A stretch of 64,000 bases of DNA from CAZUCU01 sp964618845 (GCA_964618845.1 CAZUCU010000001.1:1-64000), one strand, 5' to 3'. Shown: positions 6,969-15,824, counted from the first letter of the stretch. Notes: a model not told the origin generated them from the sequence alone. Made by a program: numbers and translations.

Positions 6969-8692
6969 CACATCAAAAATTGCGACAAAAATATTTTGAT
7001 TTTATAAAAAACAAAGGTTTTGAAATTGTTCCGTCTGCATCACTTGTTCCAGAAAATGATTCTTCGATTTTATTTACAACAGCCGGCGTTCAACCGCTCG
7101 TTCCATACCTTATGGGAGAAAAACATCCTAAAGGAAACAAACTTGCAAATATTCAAAAATGTACACGAACAATAGATTTAAACTCAATCGGTGATGATAC
7201 CCATCTATCTTTTTTTGAAATGATAGGTTATTGGTATTTGGGAGAAAGCAAAAAAAGTCTCAAAAAAAAGGGTATAGAGACCACTTATGAAATGTTTTTT
7301 AGTAAAAAATGTTTTGGACTTGATATCAACAAAGCATATCTCACTTGTTTTGAAGGAAATGAAATTTCTCCGAAAGATGAGGAAAGTGCAAATTATTGGC
7401 AAGATTTAGGAGTTGCAAAAGAAAAAATTTTTTATACTGTTGATTCTAATTGGTGGGAAACAGGGGAAAATGGTCCTTGTGGTCCTGATAGTGAAGTTTT
7501 TTATAATATTTCGGGTGAGAATTTGGACATAAAAAGTAAAGAGGATTTTTTGAAAGCAGATAAAGAGGGGAAGATTGTAGAAATTGGAAACACAGTTTTT
7601 ATGTTATTTGAAAAAAAAGATGGAAAAATTGTAGGTGAATTGAAACAACAAAATGTAGATTTTGGAGGAGGGTTTGAAAGACTTCTAATGGTTGTACAGA
7701 ATAAAAATTCTGTTTACGAAACTGATTTATTTGAATCTCTTGTAAATAAAGTAGGTGGCAATAAAATTATAGCCGATCATTTACGAACTTCTGTAATGAT
7801 AATTTCTGATAAAGTTTTGCCAAGTAATACAGACCAGGGATATATTTTGAGAAGACTTATCAGAAGAATTGTTAGATTTGCTAAAGAATTAAACATTAAA
7901 AAAGAAAAACTTCTTGAGGCAACAAATGAAATAGTTAAAATTTATAAAGGGGTATATAAAATTTTAGATAAAAAAGAACTACATAAATTATTAGAAGAAG
8001 AAATAGAAAAATTTGAAAAAACTTTGGAAAGGGGATTAAAAGAATTTGAAAAAATGAGTAAAAATGGAAGAATCTCTGGTTATGATACTTTTATTCTTTT
8101 TACTACCCACGGTTTTCCATTTGAAATAATAAAAGAATTAGCAGATGAGAAAGGAATTTTTATAGATGAAGAGGAATTTAAAAAAGAATTAGAAAAACAT
8201 AGGAAACTTTCCAAAACCGCATCAGCCGGAAAATTTAGAGGGGGTCTTGCAGGAAATAGTGAAATTGAAATTAAATATCACACCGCGACACATCTTTTAA
8301 ATGCGGCGCTTAGAAAATTTTTGGGAGATCACATTTACCAAAAGGGAAGTAACATAAACATTGAAAGACTTAGGTTTGATTTTTCTCATAATGAAAAAAT
8401 AGAAAAAGAAGTCTTGGATAAAATTGAAAATCAAGTGAACAAATGGATAAAAGAAAATATTTCAGTTGAAAAATTAGAAATGTCATACAATGAAGCCAAA
8501 AAAATGGGAGCAATTGGTGTTTTTGATGATAAATATGGAGATATTGTTTCGATTTATAAAATTGGAGATATTTCGATGGAACTTTGTGGTGGTCCTCATG
8601 TTAAAAATACTGGAGAAATAGGGAAATTTAAAATTATAAAAGAAGAGGCATCTTCCAAAGGTGTTAGAAGAATAAAGGCCGTACTCGAATAA
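6965..8692 (+). CDS. alaS: Alanyl-tRNA synthetase, short form
   Basis: Charges tRNA-Ala. The class II catalytic core is complete: motif 2 region CTRTIDLNSIGDDTHLSFFE and motif 3 region GGGFERLLMV. The SAD editing domain follows, with zinc-ligand motifs HTATH near residue 439 and CGGPH near residue 540. The protein ends at 575 residues, whereas typical bacterial AlaRS is about 870, so the DHHA1/C-Ala tail is missing. No C-Ala fragment follows in the window. The reading frame is clean to its stop, so this looks like natural shortening rather than decay. The start overlaps the upstream nuclease gene. Confidence 0.95.
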   Translation: MTHQKLRQKYFDFIKNKGFEIVPSASLVPENDSSILFTTAGVQPLVPYLMGEKHPKGNKLANIQKCTRTIDLNSIGDDTHLSFFEMIGYWYLGESKKSLKKKGIETTYEMFFSKKCFGLDINKAYLTCFEGNEISPKDEESANYWQDLGVAKEKIFYTVDSNWWETGENGPCGPDSEVFYNISGENLDIKSKEDFLKADKEGKIVEIGNTVFMLFEKKDGKIVGELKQQNVDFGGGFERLLMVVQNKNSVYETDLFESLVNKVGGNKIIADHLRTSVMIISDKVLPSNTDQGYILRRLIRRIVRFAKELNIKKEKLLEATNEIVKIYKGVYKILDKKELHKLLEEEIEKFEKTLERGLKEFEKMSKNGRISGYDTFILFTTHGFPFEIIKELADEKGIFIDEEEFKKELEKHRKLSKTASAGKFRGGLAGNSEIEIKYHTATHLLNAALRKFLGDHIYQKGSNINIERLRFDFSHNEKIEKEVLDKIENQVNKWIKENISVEKLEMSYNEAKKMGAIGVFDDKYGDIVSIYKIGDISMELCGGPHVKNTGEIGKFKIIKEEASSKGVRRIKAVLE

Positions 8693-8715
8693 TCCTGTCT
8701 AAATATCTAAACTTC

Positions 8716-8724
8716 TGTTAAAAT
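8716..8724 (+). promoter_or_regulatory. Extended -10 promoter of the PilM-like gene
   Basis: TGTTAAAAT with the hexamer at 8719-8724. ATGs lie at 8729 and 8732. Initiation about 7 bases after the -10 would favour the second ATG as a leaderless start. Confidence 0.55.
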
Positions 8725-8728
8725 ATAA

Positions 8729-9817
8729 ATGATGACAAAAGTTTTAGAAACCAAACTCGTTGTTTCTTTTAAAAGTTCAAGCATTGATCTTTCTGTTGTT
8801 GATTATGAAAATAAAATTCCAAGTATATTATTTACAACAAAAAATTTACTTTTGAGTAATAAACAATTGACACCAAATGAATTTGTTGAAATTAGCCTGA
8901 AATCTTTGCAAAAAATGCTTGTAGATAATTCTTTTGAACTCAAAAAACATTTAAAAGAATCAAATAAATGTGAGATTATTTTTCATTCGCCATGGTATTT
9001 AGCAGAGTTAATTTCAGAACAACACTCTGAGGGCAAAAAAGGATTGAAGCAATTTTTTTTGGAAAAAGTAAAACCACCAAAACAAAATGACTATTTGCAA
9101 ATAGAAAATAAAATAACAAATATAATTTTAAATGGATATCAATTAACGAAATTACGAGATGTTGAAGGAGATGAAATACAAATAAATATTTATAGAAGTT
9201 TTGTCTCCCAAAGTAGTATCATAAAAATTAAAGAAATAATAAAAAATGAATTTAGGCAGTTTTGTTTTTTTGAATTTTCAACAAGTGCAATGATGATATA
9301 TGAAACTATAAAAAATATTTTTGTAGATGAGGATAATTGTATTTTTATAAATATTGGTGGTGAAATTACAGAAATTGGAGTAATTGAAGATGACATATTG
9401 GTTGATTTTATGACTATTCCAATTGGAATACATTTCTTTCAAAGAGAGCTGGAAACCTTTCTAACAGACAAAAAAATATTGGATACCATAAAATTTTTAT
9501 CAAATAACAAGACCGATGAAAATCTTAATCCCAAAAATAACGAGATGTTATCAACTACTGTAAAAAATTGGGTAAATGAAGTTTTTGAAATTTTTTTAAA
9601 TCAAAAAAAAGAATTTCCTAAAAAAGTTTTTGTTTTTACAAACTCAACAGCTGATGAATTTTTTAAAATGATTTTTAAAAACAATGAGACATTAAAGAAT
9701 TTTGAATTTTTCCACGTGATTTATGATACTTTTAGTAGTAGAATGAATATTCCAAGTAATGGAAAGGTTGATATTGAGTTTTTATTAAGTTCTTATTATT
9801 TGTCAGTCAAAAGTTAA
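8729..9817 (+). CDS. Actin-like ATPase-fold protein (PilM/FtsA-like), divergent
   Basis: Protein of 362 residues without membrane segments. The stretch CIFINIGGEITEIGVIEDD followed by IPIGIHFFQREL has the look of the phosphate-2 region of actin/ASKHA proteins such as PilM and FtsA. The N-terminus (TKLVVSFKSSSIDLSVVDY) fits the phosphate-1 strand pair poorly, so ATP binding is uncertain. A two-base ATG ambiguity exists at the start (8729 or 8732). The next gene, an anchored ectodomain protein, follows after 10 bases. The pair looks like a cytoplasmic scaffold plus membrane partner, similar in logic to PilM with PilN/PilO. Confidence 0.6.
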   Translation: MMTKVLETKLVVSFKSSSIDLSVVDYENKIPSILFTTKNLLLSNKQLTPNEFVEISLKSLQKMLVDNSFELKKHLKESNKCEIIFHSPWYLAELISEQHSEGKKGLKQFFLEKVKPPKQNDYLQIENKITNIILNGYQLTKLRDVEGDEIQINIYRSFVSQSSIIKIKEIIKNEFRQFCFFEFSTSAMMIYETIKNIFVDEDNCIFINIGGEITEIGVIEDDILVDFMTIPIGIHFFQRELETFLTDKKILDTIKFLSNNKTDENLNPKNNEMLSTTVKNWVNEVFEIFLNQKKEFPKKVFVFTNSTADEFFKMIFKNNETLKNFEFFHVIYDTFSSRMNIPSNGKVDIEFLLSSYYLSVKS

Positions 9818-9827
9818 ATTTTTGTTT

Positions 9828-11183
9828 ATGAGAAAAAAAATTATGCAAGATGTAATACCACCAAATCAAAAAAGATCTATAAGAGATATTCCTTTGCCAA
9901 GAAGTAGAAGGGGAAATTCTGATATAAAAATAAACAATGAGGAAGAATTTTTTCAAGAAAAATCATTTGGAAAAATAGATACAAAAAATATACCCCCAGA
10001 CACAGATTATGAAGAGAACTCCTATTATGACGAAGAGAAACCTAAAAAATATTTCAAGAAAATTTTGTTTCTGTTTTTTTCTTTTTTTGTAATTTTTTCT
10101 CTATTGTTTTTTTTAAGGACAAAAGCCGAAGTCACAATTATACCAAAAAAAGAAACATCCAATATCTCTGGTATATATGAAATCAAAGAAAAAAATCAAA
10201 ATACAGATTCCAATACTCTTGTATACGATAAGATTTTTGAAATTGAAAAGCAATCCTCAATAACTGCTGAATCCTCGGGAGAAGAAGAAGTAAAACAAAA
10301 AGCTTCTGGAATTATAAAAATATATAACGAATACTCCAAAGAAAAACAAAATTTAGTAAAAAACACTAGATTTGAGGCCAAAAATGGACTTATATTTAGA
10401 GTAGCAAATTCTGTTGAAATACCAGGATATAAAGAAGAAAATGGAAAAATTATTCCAGGCGAAGTAGAAGCAGAGATATTTGCTGATGAAGAAGGAGAAA
10501 AATATAATCTTTCAAAAACAAAATTCACTATTCCAGGATTCCAAAAATATCCAGATCGATATCAAAAGATTTATGCAGAATCTACAACAGATATTACTGG
10601 AGGATTTATTGGTAAAAAATACATAGTTTCTGAAGAAGATAAAAATTCTGCATTAGAAAAGCTGAAACAAGATATTAAGGAACAGATGATTAAAGAAGTT
10701 AAAAATTATGATGGCAATTTCTTTATTATTTTTGATGAAAGTAAAATTAATTATTCAAACCTTGTAGAAGAAAACAGTGAAAATAAAGTAAACCTGAAAA
10801 TAAGTGCTAATGTGGATGCTTATGCTTTTAATCTGAAAGATTTTTCTAAGTTTTTTGTAAAAAATCTAATCGTTGGTTCACCAGAGGGGGAAGTTATTAT
10901 TACGAATCTCGACGAAATAAAATTTTCTTTGATTACAATAAAACCAGAAGATGAAAATCTTACAAATAAACTAAGTTTGTCTGTTGAGGGCAATATGAAT
11001 TTTGAGTGGGTAATTGATACTGAAGTATTAGCCCAAGAATTATCAGGGAAAAATAGAACTGAATTACGGTCTATTTTGGAAAATAAAATTGCAATTTCTA
11101 AAGCTGAATTTGAACTGTCTCCTATGTGGAGCAAAAAATTTCCAAGAAATCCATCAAAAATAAAATTTACAATTAATAAATAA
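9828..11183 (+). CDS. Single-pass membrane protein with baseplate-J-like ectodomain
   Basis: About 451 residues. A basic, acidic-patched cytoplasmic segment (to about residue 84) precedes one membrane helix (FLFFSFFVIFSLLFFL) and a large extracytoplasmic region. The part around GIIKIYNEYS, NTRFEAKNGLIFRVA and VEAEIFADEEGEKYNLS resembles the baseplate J-like fold often annotated in CPR surface proteins. Possible starts are TTG at 9822 and ATG at 9828 or 9843; 9828 is chosen here. It probably partners the upstream actin-like protein. A role in pili or surface assembly is inferred. Confidence 0.65.
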   Translation: MRKKIMQDVIPPNQKRSIRDIPLPRSRRGNSDIKINNEEEFFQEKSFGKIDTKNIPPDTDYEENSYYDEEKPKKYFKKILFLFFSFFVIFSLLFFLRTKAEVTIIPKKETSNISGIYEIKEKNQNTDSNTLVYDKIFEIEKQSSITAESSGEEEVKQKASGIIKIYNEYSKEKQNLVKNTRFEAKNGLIFRVANSVEIPGYKEENGKIIPGEVEAEIFADEEGEKYNLSKTKFTIPGFQKYPDRYQKIYAESTTDITGGFIGKKYIVSEEDKNSALEKLKQDIKEQMIKEVKNYDGNFFIIFDESKINYSNLVEENSENKVNLKISANVDAYAFNLKDFSKFFVKNLIVGSPEGEVIITNLDEIKFSLITIKPEDENLTNKLSLSVEGNMNFEWVIDTEVLAQELSGKNRTELRSILENKIAISKAEFELSPMWSKKFPRNPSKIKFTINK

Positions 11184-11184
11184 A

Positions 11185-11213
11185 TTGACTGTATTAAAAT
11201 AATTATATATAAA
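11185..11213 (+). promoter_or_regulatory. Promoter of the infA-ribosomal protein operon
   Basis: TTGACT at 11185-11190, 17-base spacer, TATAAA at 11208-11213. infA starts at 11221, only 7 bases after the -10, so this major housekeeping operon should start as leaderless mRNA. Confidence 0.75.
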
Positions 11214-11220
11214 TTATTCA

Positions 11221-11433
11221 ATGAGTAAGGAGACAACATCAAAAAATGGTATAGTAATAGAGTCTTTACCTAATACAATGTTTCGTGTTCAAATTGAAAA
11301 TAGAGATGAACCAGTGTTAGCATATTTGTCTGGTAAAATGAGAATACACAAAATCCGCATTTTAATAGGAGATAGAGTAGAAATGATAATGGATCCCTAT
11401 GATGGTAAAGCACGAATCATAAAAAGACTTTAA
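11221..11433 (+). CDS. infA: Translation initiation factor IF-1
   Basis: Seventy-residue S1/OB-fold protein that occupies the ribosomal A site during initiation. Family signatures visible are NGIVIESLPNTMFRVQIEN, LAYLSGKMRIHKIRI and GDRVEM. Its place ahead of rpsM, rpsK, rpsD and rpoA is the classical alpha operon order. rpmJ (L36), which often sits between infA and rpsM, is absent: the 47-base gap cannot hold it. Confidence 0.96.
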   Translation: MSKETTSKNGIVIESLPNTMFRVQIENRDEPVLAYLSGKMRIHKIRILIGDRVEMIMDPYDGKARIIKRL

Positions 11434-11480
11434 AAAAACTTTACAAATGAATAATACTCTGCTAAACTACGCATTCATAA

Positions 11481-11861
11481 ATGAGAATACAAGGTATTAC
11501 AATTCCAGACAATAAAAGACTTGAGTTTGCTCTATCTGTGATTTTTGGTATTGGTAGGCAAAAATCCAAATCAATTCTCAAAAATCTTGGAGTTGACCAT
11601 ATGAAAAAAACAAAAGAATTATCAAGTGAAGAAGAAAATAAAATAAGAGAATCAATTGAAAAAATAAAGATTGAGGGTAATCTAAAACGAGAAATTTCTG
11701 GAAACATAAAAAGAATGAAAGATATTCATGCATATAGGGGAATAAGACACTCCAAAAGGCTTCCAGCAAGAGGACAGAGATCAAAAACAAACTCAAGAAC
11801 CGTGCGAGGTAATGTTAGAAAGACCATGAGCTCTGGAAGAAAAACAGTTGATAAAAAATAA
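11481..11861 (+). CDS. rpsM: 30S ribosomal protein S13
   Basis: Binds the head of the 30S subunit and contacts the P-site tRNA. The 126 residues begin with the typical MRIQGITIPDNKRLEFAL block and end in the basic tail with RHSKRLPARGQRSKTNSRT. Length is normal for the family. Operon spacing to rpsK is 8 bases. Confidence 0.97.
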   Translation: MRIQGITIPDNKRLEFALSVIFGIGRQKSKSILKNLGVDHMKKTKELSSEEENKIRESIEKIKIEGNLKREISGNIKRMKDIHAYRGIRHSKRLPARGQRSKTNSRTVRGNVRKTMSSGRKTVDKK

Positions 11862-11869
11862 AATATTTT

Positions 11870-12298
11870 ATGGGGAAAAAAAGAATTGTAACAAAAGGAC
11901 AGAAACAAGAAACAGTAAATAGAGGAACGCAAATTAAACTACCAAGAAAAAAACTTGATCGAGGAATTTTATATGTTCAATCTACTTTTAATAATACAAA
12001 ATTATTACTTACAGATTTGAAAGGTAATGCAATAATTTCATCGTCAGCCGGATCACTGGGTTTTAGAGGTGCCAAAAAGGGTACTCCTTTTGCCGCTGCA
12101 AAAGCGGCTGAAGAATTGAGTGAAAAGGCAGAAAAACTTGGGTTAAAAGACATAGATGTTGTAGTTAGAGGTGTTGGAGCAGGAAGAGAATCTTCTATCA
12201 GAGGGTTTATTTCTCGAGGTATAAACATTAGATCTATAAAAGATACAACCCCTGTGCCACATAATGGTCCCAAACCACCCAAACCAAGAAGAGTTTAA
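11870..12298 (+). CDS. rpsK: 30S ribosomal protein S11
   Basis: Component of the 30S platform beside the E site. Visible signatures are GILYVQSTFNNTKLLLTD, FRGAKKGTPFAAAKAAE and the C-terminal DTTPVPHNGPKPPKPRRV. At 142 residues it carries a slightly long basic N-terminus. Co-transcribed with rpsM and rpsD. Confidence 0.97.
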   Translation: MGKKRIVTKGQKQETVNRGTQIKLPRKKLDRGILYVQSTFNNTKLLLTDLKGNAIISSSAGSLGFRGAKKGTPFAAAKAAEELSEKAEKLGLKDIDVVVRGVGAGRESSIRGFISRGINIRSIKDTTPVPHNGPKPPKPRRV

Positions 12299-12319
12299 AA
12301 GAATAAAATTAAAAGTATC

Positions 12320-12925
12320 ATGAAAATAGGTCCAAAATACAAAATAGCAAGACGATTAGGAAGTTCTGTTTTTGAAAAAACACAGAACCCTAAATATATT
12401 TTAAATGAACAAAAAAAGTCAAAACTTAAAAAATCAAGACCGAAGTCTATTTTTGGTAAACAATTAATAGAAAAACAAAAAGTAAGATTTACTTACTTAC
12501 TTTCTGAAAAACAATTTTCAAAATATGTTAAGGAAATAATAAACAAAAAATCAGGAACACAAGCCGAAGATTTATATAAAAAATTGGAAAAAAGATTAGA
12601 TAATGTGGTTCTTAGGTCTGGTTTTTTAAAAACAAGACCTCTTGCTAAACAAGCCGTCTCCCACGGTCATTTTCTGATAAATAATAAAAGAGTATATGTT
12701 CCATCAATAGAAACAAAAAAAGGAGATAAAATTACTATCAGAGAAGGAAGTTTAAATAAGGGCATTTTTATTGATTTAGAAAATACAGTAAAAAATAATC
12801 AAACTCCTGCTTGGTTAAAAATAAATTTTAATGAAAAATCAATACAAATAGTTGATGAACCAACCTATTTTAAAACAAATTTGGACTTTGATCTACAAAA
12901 AGTCTTAGAGTATTACAAAAGGTAA
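12320..12925 (+). CDS. rpsD: 30S ribosomal protein S4
   Basis: Primary 16S rRNA-binding protein that nucleates 30S assembly. The 201 residues contain the S4 N-terminal domain (KIARRLGSSVFE) and the RNA-binding S4 domain (LEKRLDNVVLRSGFLKTRPLAKQAVSHGHF as separate blocks). No zinc-binding cysteines occur at the N-terminus, so this is the C-minus form. It is in the usual alpha operon position before rpoA. Confidence 0.97.
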   Translation: MKIGPKYKIARRLGSSVFEKTQNPKYILNEQKKSKLKKSRPKSIFGKQLIEKQKVRFTYLLSEKQFSKYVKEIINKKSGTQAEDLYKKLEKRLDNVVLRSGFLKTRPLAKQAVSHGHFLINNKRVYVPSIETKKGDKITIREGSLNKGIFIDLENTVKNNQTPAWLKINFNEKSIQIVDEPTYFKTNLDFDLQKVLEYYKR

Positions 12926-13011
12926 AACTTGAAATTTTTCGACTTTTGATGTATATTTTAATAACAAAAAAAATCGAATTTATAAATTAAAAATTAACTA
13001 AAGTCAAATTT

Positions 13012-13956
13012 ATGTCAGAACAAAAAATTGCTATCCCATCCAAACCGAGAGTAGTTGAAGAAAGTGATTCAAAGGGAATTTACGAAATTGATGGTCTATA
13101 CCCAGGGTATGGTCATACTCTTGGTAACTCGCTTCGAAGAATTATTTTGTCATCATTGCCAGGATCAGCAATAACAGAAATTAAAATTGATGGAGTAGAC
13201 CATGAATTTTCTACAATCGAAGGAGTAAAGGAGGATGTCTTATTAATAATTCTTAATATTAAAAAAATAAGAATAAGAAACGAATCAGAAGAACCACAAA
13301 TGATGACCCTAAAAGTTAAAGGACCCAAAAAAGTTACTGTCGCGGATATAGATGCCCCTTCTCAAATTCGAATCATAAACAAAGATCAAGAATTATTTGA
13401 AATTACAAGTAAAAAAGAAATTGAAATTGAATTTAAAATAGAAAATGGAATTGGTTTTATACCAAGAGAAATCTTACACAAAGAAAAAATGGAAGTGGGA
13501 ACTATTGCTCTTGATGCAATTTTTACACCTATTCGAAGAGTGCATTATGAAAAACAAAATATGCGTGTGGGTGATCGAACAGATTATAACAGATTAAAAA
13601 TAACTATAGAAACAGACGGTACTATTACAGCAAGAGAAGCTTTAGAAAAATCTATTGAAACAATGATTATTCAACTTAAGGCCATTATTGGTTTTAAAGA
13701 AGAATCTATAGACCAAGAAACAGAACCAGAGATTGAAAACCAAGAAGAGGTAGAAGATTTTTTGAAAACTAGAATAGAAGATCTAAAACTTTCTGTTAGA
13801 ACAACAAATGCTCTATCCAATGCAAATATTAGAACAGTGGGAGGTTTAGCAAGAAAAAAGGAATCTGATATTTTGGAAATAGAAGGATTGGGTCAAAAAG
13901 GATTAGATGAAATAAAAGATCTTTTGGCAATACATAATATTTCATTAAAAGATTAG
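13012..13956 (+). CDS. rpoA: RNA polymerase alpha subunit
   Basis: Dimerises to scaffold RNA polymerase. The N-terminal domain shows YPGYGHTLGNSLRRIILSS and the dimer core to about residue 230. The C-terminal domain (residues about 245-314) has the helix-hairpin-helix repeats LKLSVRTTNALSNANI and LEIEGLGQKGLDEIKD that bind UP elements and regulators. A full alpha-CTD is present, so promoter recognition through UP elements remains possible here. It lies between rpsD and rplQ as usual, with an 86-base upstream gap. Confidence 0.97.
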   Translation: MSEQKIAIPSKPRVVEESDSKGIYEIDGLYPGYGHTLGNSLRRIILSSLPGSAITEIKIDGVDHEFSTIEGVKEDVLLIILNIKKIRIRNESEEPQMMTLKVKGPKKVTVADIDAPSQIRIINKDQELFEITSKKEIEIEFKIENGIGFIPREILHKEKMEVGTIALDAIFTPIRRVHYEKQNMRVGDRTDYNRLKITIETDGTITAREALEKSIETMIIQLKAIIGFKEESIDQETEPEIENQEEVEDFLKTRIEDLKLSVRTTNALSNANIRTVGGLARKKESDILEIEGLGQKGLDEIKDLLAIHNISLKD

Positions 13957-13994
13957 CTTTACTTTTGAATTGAAATATATTAATCTTTTAACCC

Positions 13995-14342
13995 ATGCAA
14001 CACGGAAAGTCCAAAAAAACATTAGGAAGAACAAGAAGACAATACAAAGCACTTGTTAAATCTTTGGTTATTTCTTTGACAAAAAATGGATCTATAAAAA
14101 CTACAGAAGCAAAAGCAAAGGAAATAAGGCCATTTGTAGAGAAACAAATAACTTTACTTAAAAAAGAAAATTTAAATTCTCTAAAATTAGTTTCGTCAAG
14201 ACTGAATGTCATTACAGCCAAAAAACTTTTGGAAATTGCCAAATCTTTTAAAGATAAAAAAGGTGGATATTCAAGGATTATCAAATTAGAACCACGAAAA
14301 GGGGATTCGGCAAAAATGGCCATTATTGAATTTGTAAAATAA
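13995..14342 (+). CDS. rplQ: 50S ribosomal protein L17
   Basis: Lies near the polypeptide exit tunnel of the 50S subunit. The 115 residues open with [20 protein letters not shown] and continue with [20 protein letters not shown], both family hallmarks. It follows rpoA as in most bacteria. Confidence 0.96.
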   Translation: MQHGKSKKTLGRTRRQYKALVKSLVISLTKNGSIKTTEAKAKEIRPFVEKQITLLKKENLNSLKLVSSRLNVITAKKLLEIAKSFKDKKGGYSRIIKLEPRKGDSAKMAIIEFVK

Positions 14343-14346
14343 AAAA

Positions 14347-14688
14347 ATGAAAGAAATAGATGCAACAAACAAAAAGTTAGGTAGAGTCGCTCAGGAAGTG
14401 GCAATGGTTTTGATGGGTAAAGACAGGCCAGATTATGAACCAAATAAAATTAACACGAATGGAATAAAAATCATAAATGCATCTAAGGTTATTATCGATG
14501 AAAAAAAGAAAGAACAAAAATTTTATAAAAGATTTACGGGCTATCCAGGTGGTTTAAAAAAGAGATCAATGAAAGAACAGATTAATAAAAAGGATATAAA
14601 GGAAATTTTTAAAAAAGCTATTTATGGAATGTTACCAAATAATAAATTAAGAAAAGAAAGAATGAAAAAATTAATAATTACAGAATAG
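14347..14688 (+). CDS. rplM: 50S ribosomal protein L13
   Basis: Early 50S assembly protein. Recognised by EIDATNKKLGRVAQEVAMVL, the KRFTGYPGGLKKRS block and YGMLPNNKLRKERMKKL. At 113 residues it is shorter than the usual 140 or so, lacking the N-terminal strand that starts the canonical protein and some C-terminal residues. It precedes rpsI by one base, the conserved L13-S9 pair. Confidence 0.95.
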   Translation: MKEIDATNKKLGRVAQEVAMVLMGKDRPDYEPNKINTNGIKIINASKVIIDEKKKEQKFYKRFTGYPGGLKKRSMKEQINKKDIKEIFKKAIYGMLPNNKLRKERMKKLIITE

Positions 14689-14689
14689 T

Positions 14690-15100
14690 ATGAAAATAGC
14701 CAAAAAGAAAGAAAAATATGTTGAAGGTATTGGAAGAAGAAAAGAATCAGTGGCCAGAGTCAGGCTTTTTGAATCAAAAGAAAACTCTGTTTTAATTAAT
14801 GAAAAAGCTGTAGAGGTTTTTTTTAAAACCGAAATCCAAAAAAAGATTGCTCTTCAGTCCCTAATCAATATATCAACAGAAAAAAAATATAAAGTTATCG
14901 CTATAGTTAAAGGTGGAGGTATGTCATCTCAAGCGGAATCAATTAGACTTGGAATTGCAAGAGCTTTGGTTAAAATAGATGATAGTTTAAGAAAAGAATT
15001 AAAGAAAAAGTCTTTTCTTAAAAGAGACCCGAGAGCAAAAGAGAGGAGAAAGTTTGGTTTGAAAAAGGCTCGAAAAGCCCCACAATGGAGTAAGAGATAA
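14690..15100 (+). CDS. rpsI: 30S ribosomal protein S9
   Basis: Its C-terminal tail reaches the P-site tRNA. Signatures are YVEGIGRRKESVARVRLFE near the start, KGGGMSSQAESIRLGIARAL in the middle and the tail ending RKAPQWSKR. The conserved final KR is present. Last gene of this ribosomal block; a long hairpin begins 7 bases after its stop. Confidence 0.96.
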   Translation: MKIAKKKEKYVEGIGRRKESVARVRLFESKENSVLINEKAVEVFFKTEIQKKIALQSLINISTEKKYKVIAIVKGGGMSSQAESIRLGIARALVKIDDSLRKELKKKSFLKRDPRAKERRKFGLKKARKAPQWSKR

Positions 15101-15106
15101 TTCGAA

Positions 15107-15200
15107 AATTCATATTACCAAAATATCTTTTCGAAATTGTTTAGCCCAGTTTGAGATATTGTGATAGTATGTTTTCAAAGATATTTTGGTAATATGAATT
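15107..15200 (+). repeat. Long perfect inverted repeat between rpsI and grpE
   Basis: The 24-base arms at 15107-15130 and 15177-15200 are perfect reverse complements around a 46-base loop. There is no T-run after the right arm, so it is not a simple terminator. The loop contains TGATAGTAT (15162-15170), a fair extended -10 that would start transcription at the edge of the right arm. Loop-edge sequence (TCTTTTCGAAATTGTTT, then TGTTTTCAAAGATAT) resembles the larger hairpin at 53626-53790. Confidence 0.8.
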
Positions 15201-15215
15201 ATCCTTATTTAAAAT

Positions 15216-15773
15216 ATGAAAAACAAAAAAGTAGAACAAGATGATATTGTTTTTGAATCTGATGATGAATCAGTGGAAATTGATTTTGTCCAAAAAATAA
15301 AAAAAATAAAAGAAGATTTAAAAAAATGTCAGGAAGAAAAAGCAGAGTATCTTGATGGTTGGCAAAGGGCAAAAGCAGATTTTATAAATTATAAAAAGAC
15401 TCAAGAAGAAAATTTACATAATCACAGAAAATATGCCAACGAAGATTTGACTGTATCCATATTTCCAGTTTTGGATGCATTTGAAATGTCTCTTAAGGAT
15501 CATGGTGAGGGGGAGGAAATTAAAAGGTGGAAAACTGGTTTTGAACATGTTTATAAACAATTAAAAAAAATTTTAGAAAGTGTAGGAGTTGAACAATTAA
15601 ACCCAGAGGGAGAAACTTTTGATCCAAACCTACATGAATCTATAGAAATGATTGAGACAGACAAAAAAGACAAAGACCATAAAATTGCAAAAGTAGTAAT
15701 GCGAGGTTATAAACTCGGTGATAAAATACTACGCGCTCCGCAGGTAAAAGTTTGGGTCTGTAAGACAGAGTAA
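15216..15773 (+). CDS. grpE: Nucleotide exchange factor GrpE
   Basis: Releases ADP from DnaK. The protein has 185 residues: an acidic start, a long helix (about residues 28-95, with KAEYLDGWQRAKADFINYKK), and the C-terminal beta domain with GETFDPNLHESIEM and GYKLGDKILRAPQVKVW. The order grpE-dnaK-dnaJ is the classical heat-shock cluster, but dnaK has its own strong promoter right after this stop. No CIRCE element (TTAGCACTC inverted pair) is visible. Confidence 0.95.
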   Translation: MKNKKVEQDDIVFESDDESVEIDFVQKIKKIKEDLKKCQEEKAEYLDGWQRAKADFINYKKTQEENLHNHRKYANEDLTVSIFPVLDAFEMSLKDHGEGEEIKRWKTGFEHVYKQLKKILESVGVEQLNPEGETFDPNLHESIEMIETDKKDKDHKIAKVVMRGYKLGDKILRAPQVKVWVCKTE

Positions 15774-15776
15774 GTG

Positions 15777-15805
15777 TTTACAAAAACATTTTTTTGTCTT
15801 ATAAT
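15777..15805 (+). promoter_or_regulatory. dnaK promoter
   Basis: TTTACA at 15777-15782, a 17-base spacer and a consensus TATAAT at 15800-15805. Unlike most genes here, the start codon (15898) is about 85 bases downstream of the expected start point, leaving a real 5' leader. Confidence 0.8.
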
Positions 15806-15824
15806 ACGCCCACTAATTAATAGC

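Noticed and set aside
11434..11480. rpmJ (L36) expected between infA and rpsM
   Set aside because: The gap is only 47 bases and has no fitting frame, so the gene is not here.
15101..15215. CIRCE heat-shock operator before grpE-dnaK
   Set aside because: The inverted repeat present has 24-bp arms of other sequence and a 46-base loop, unlike the 9-9-9 CIRCE site.
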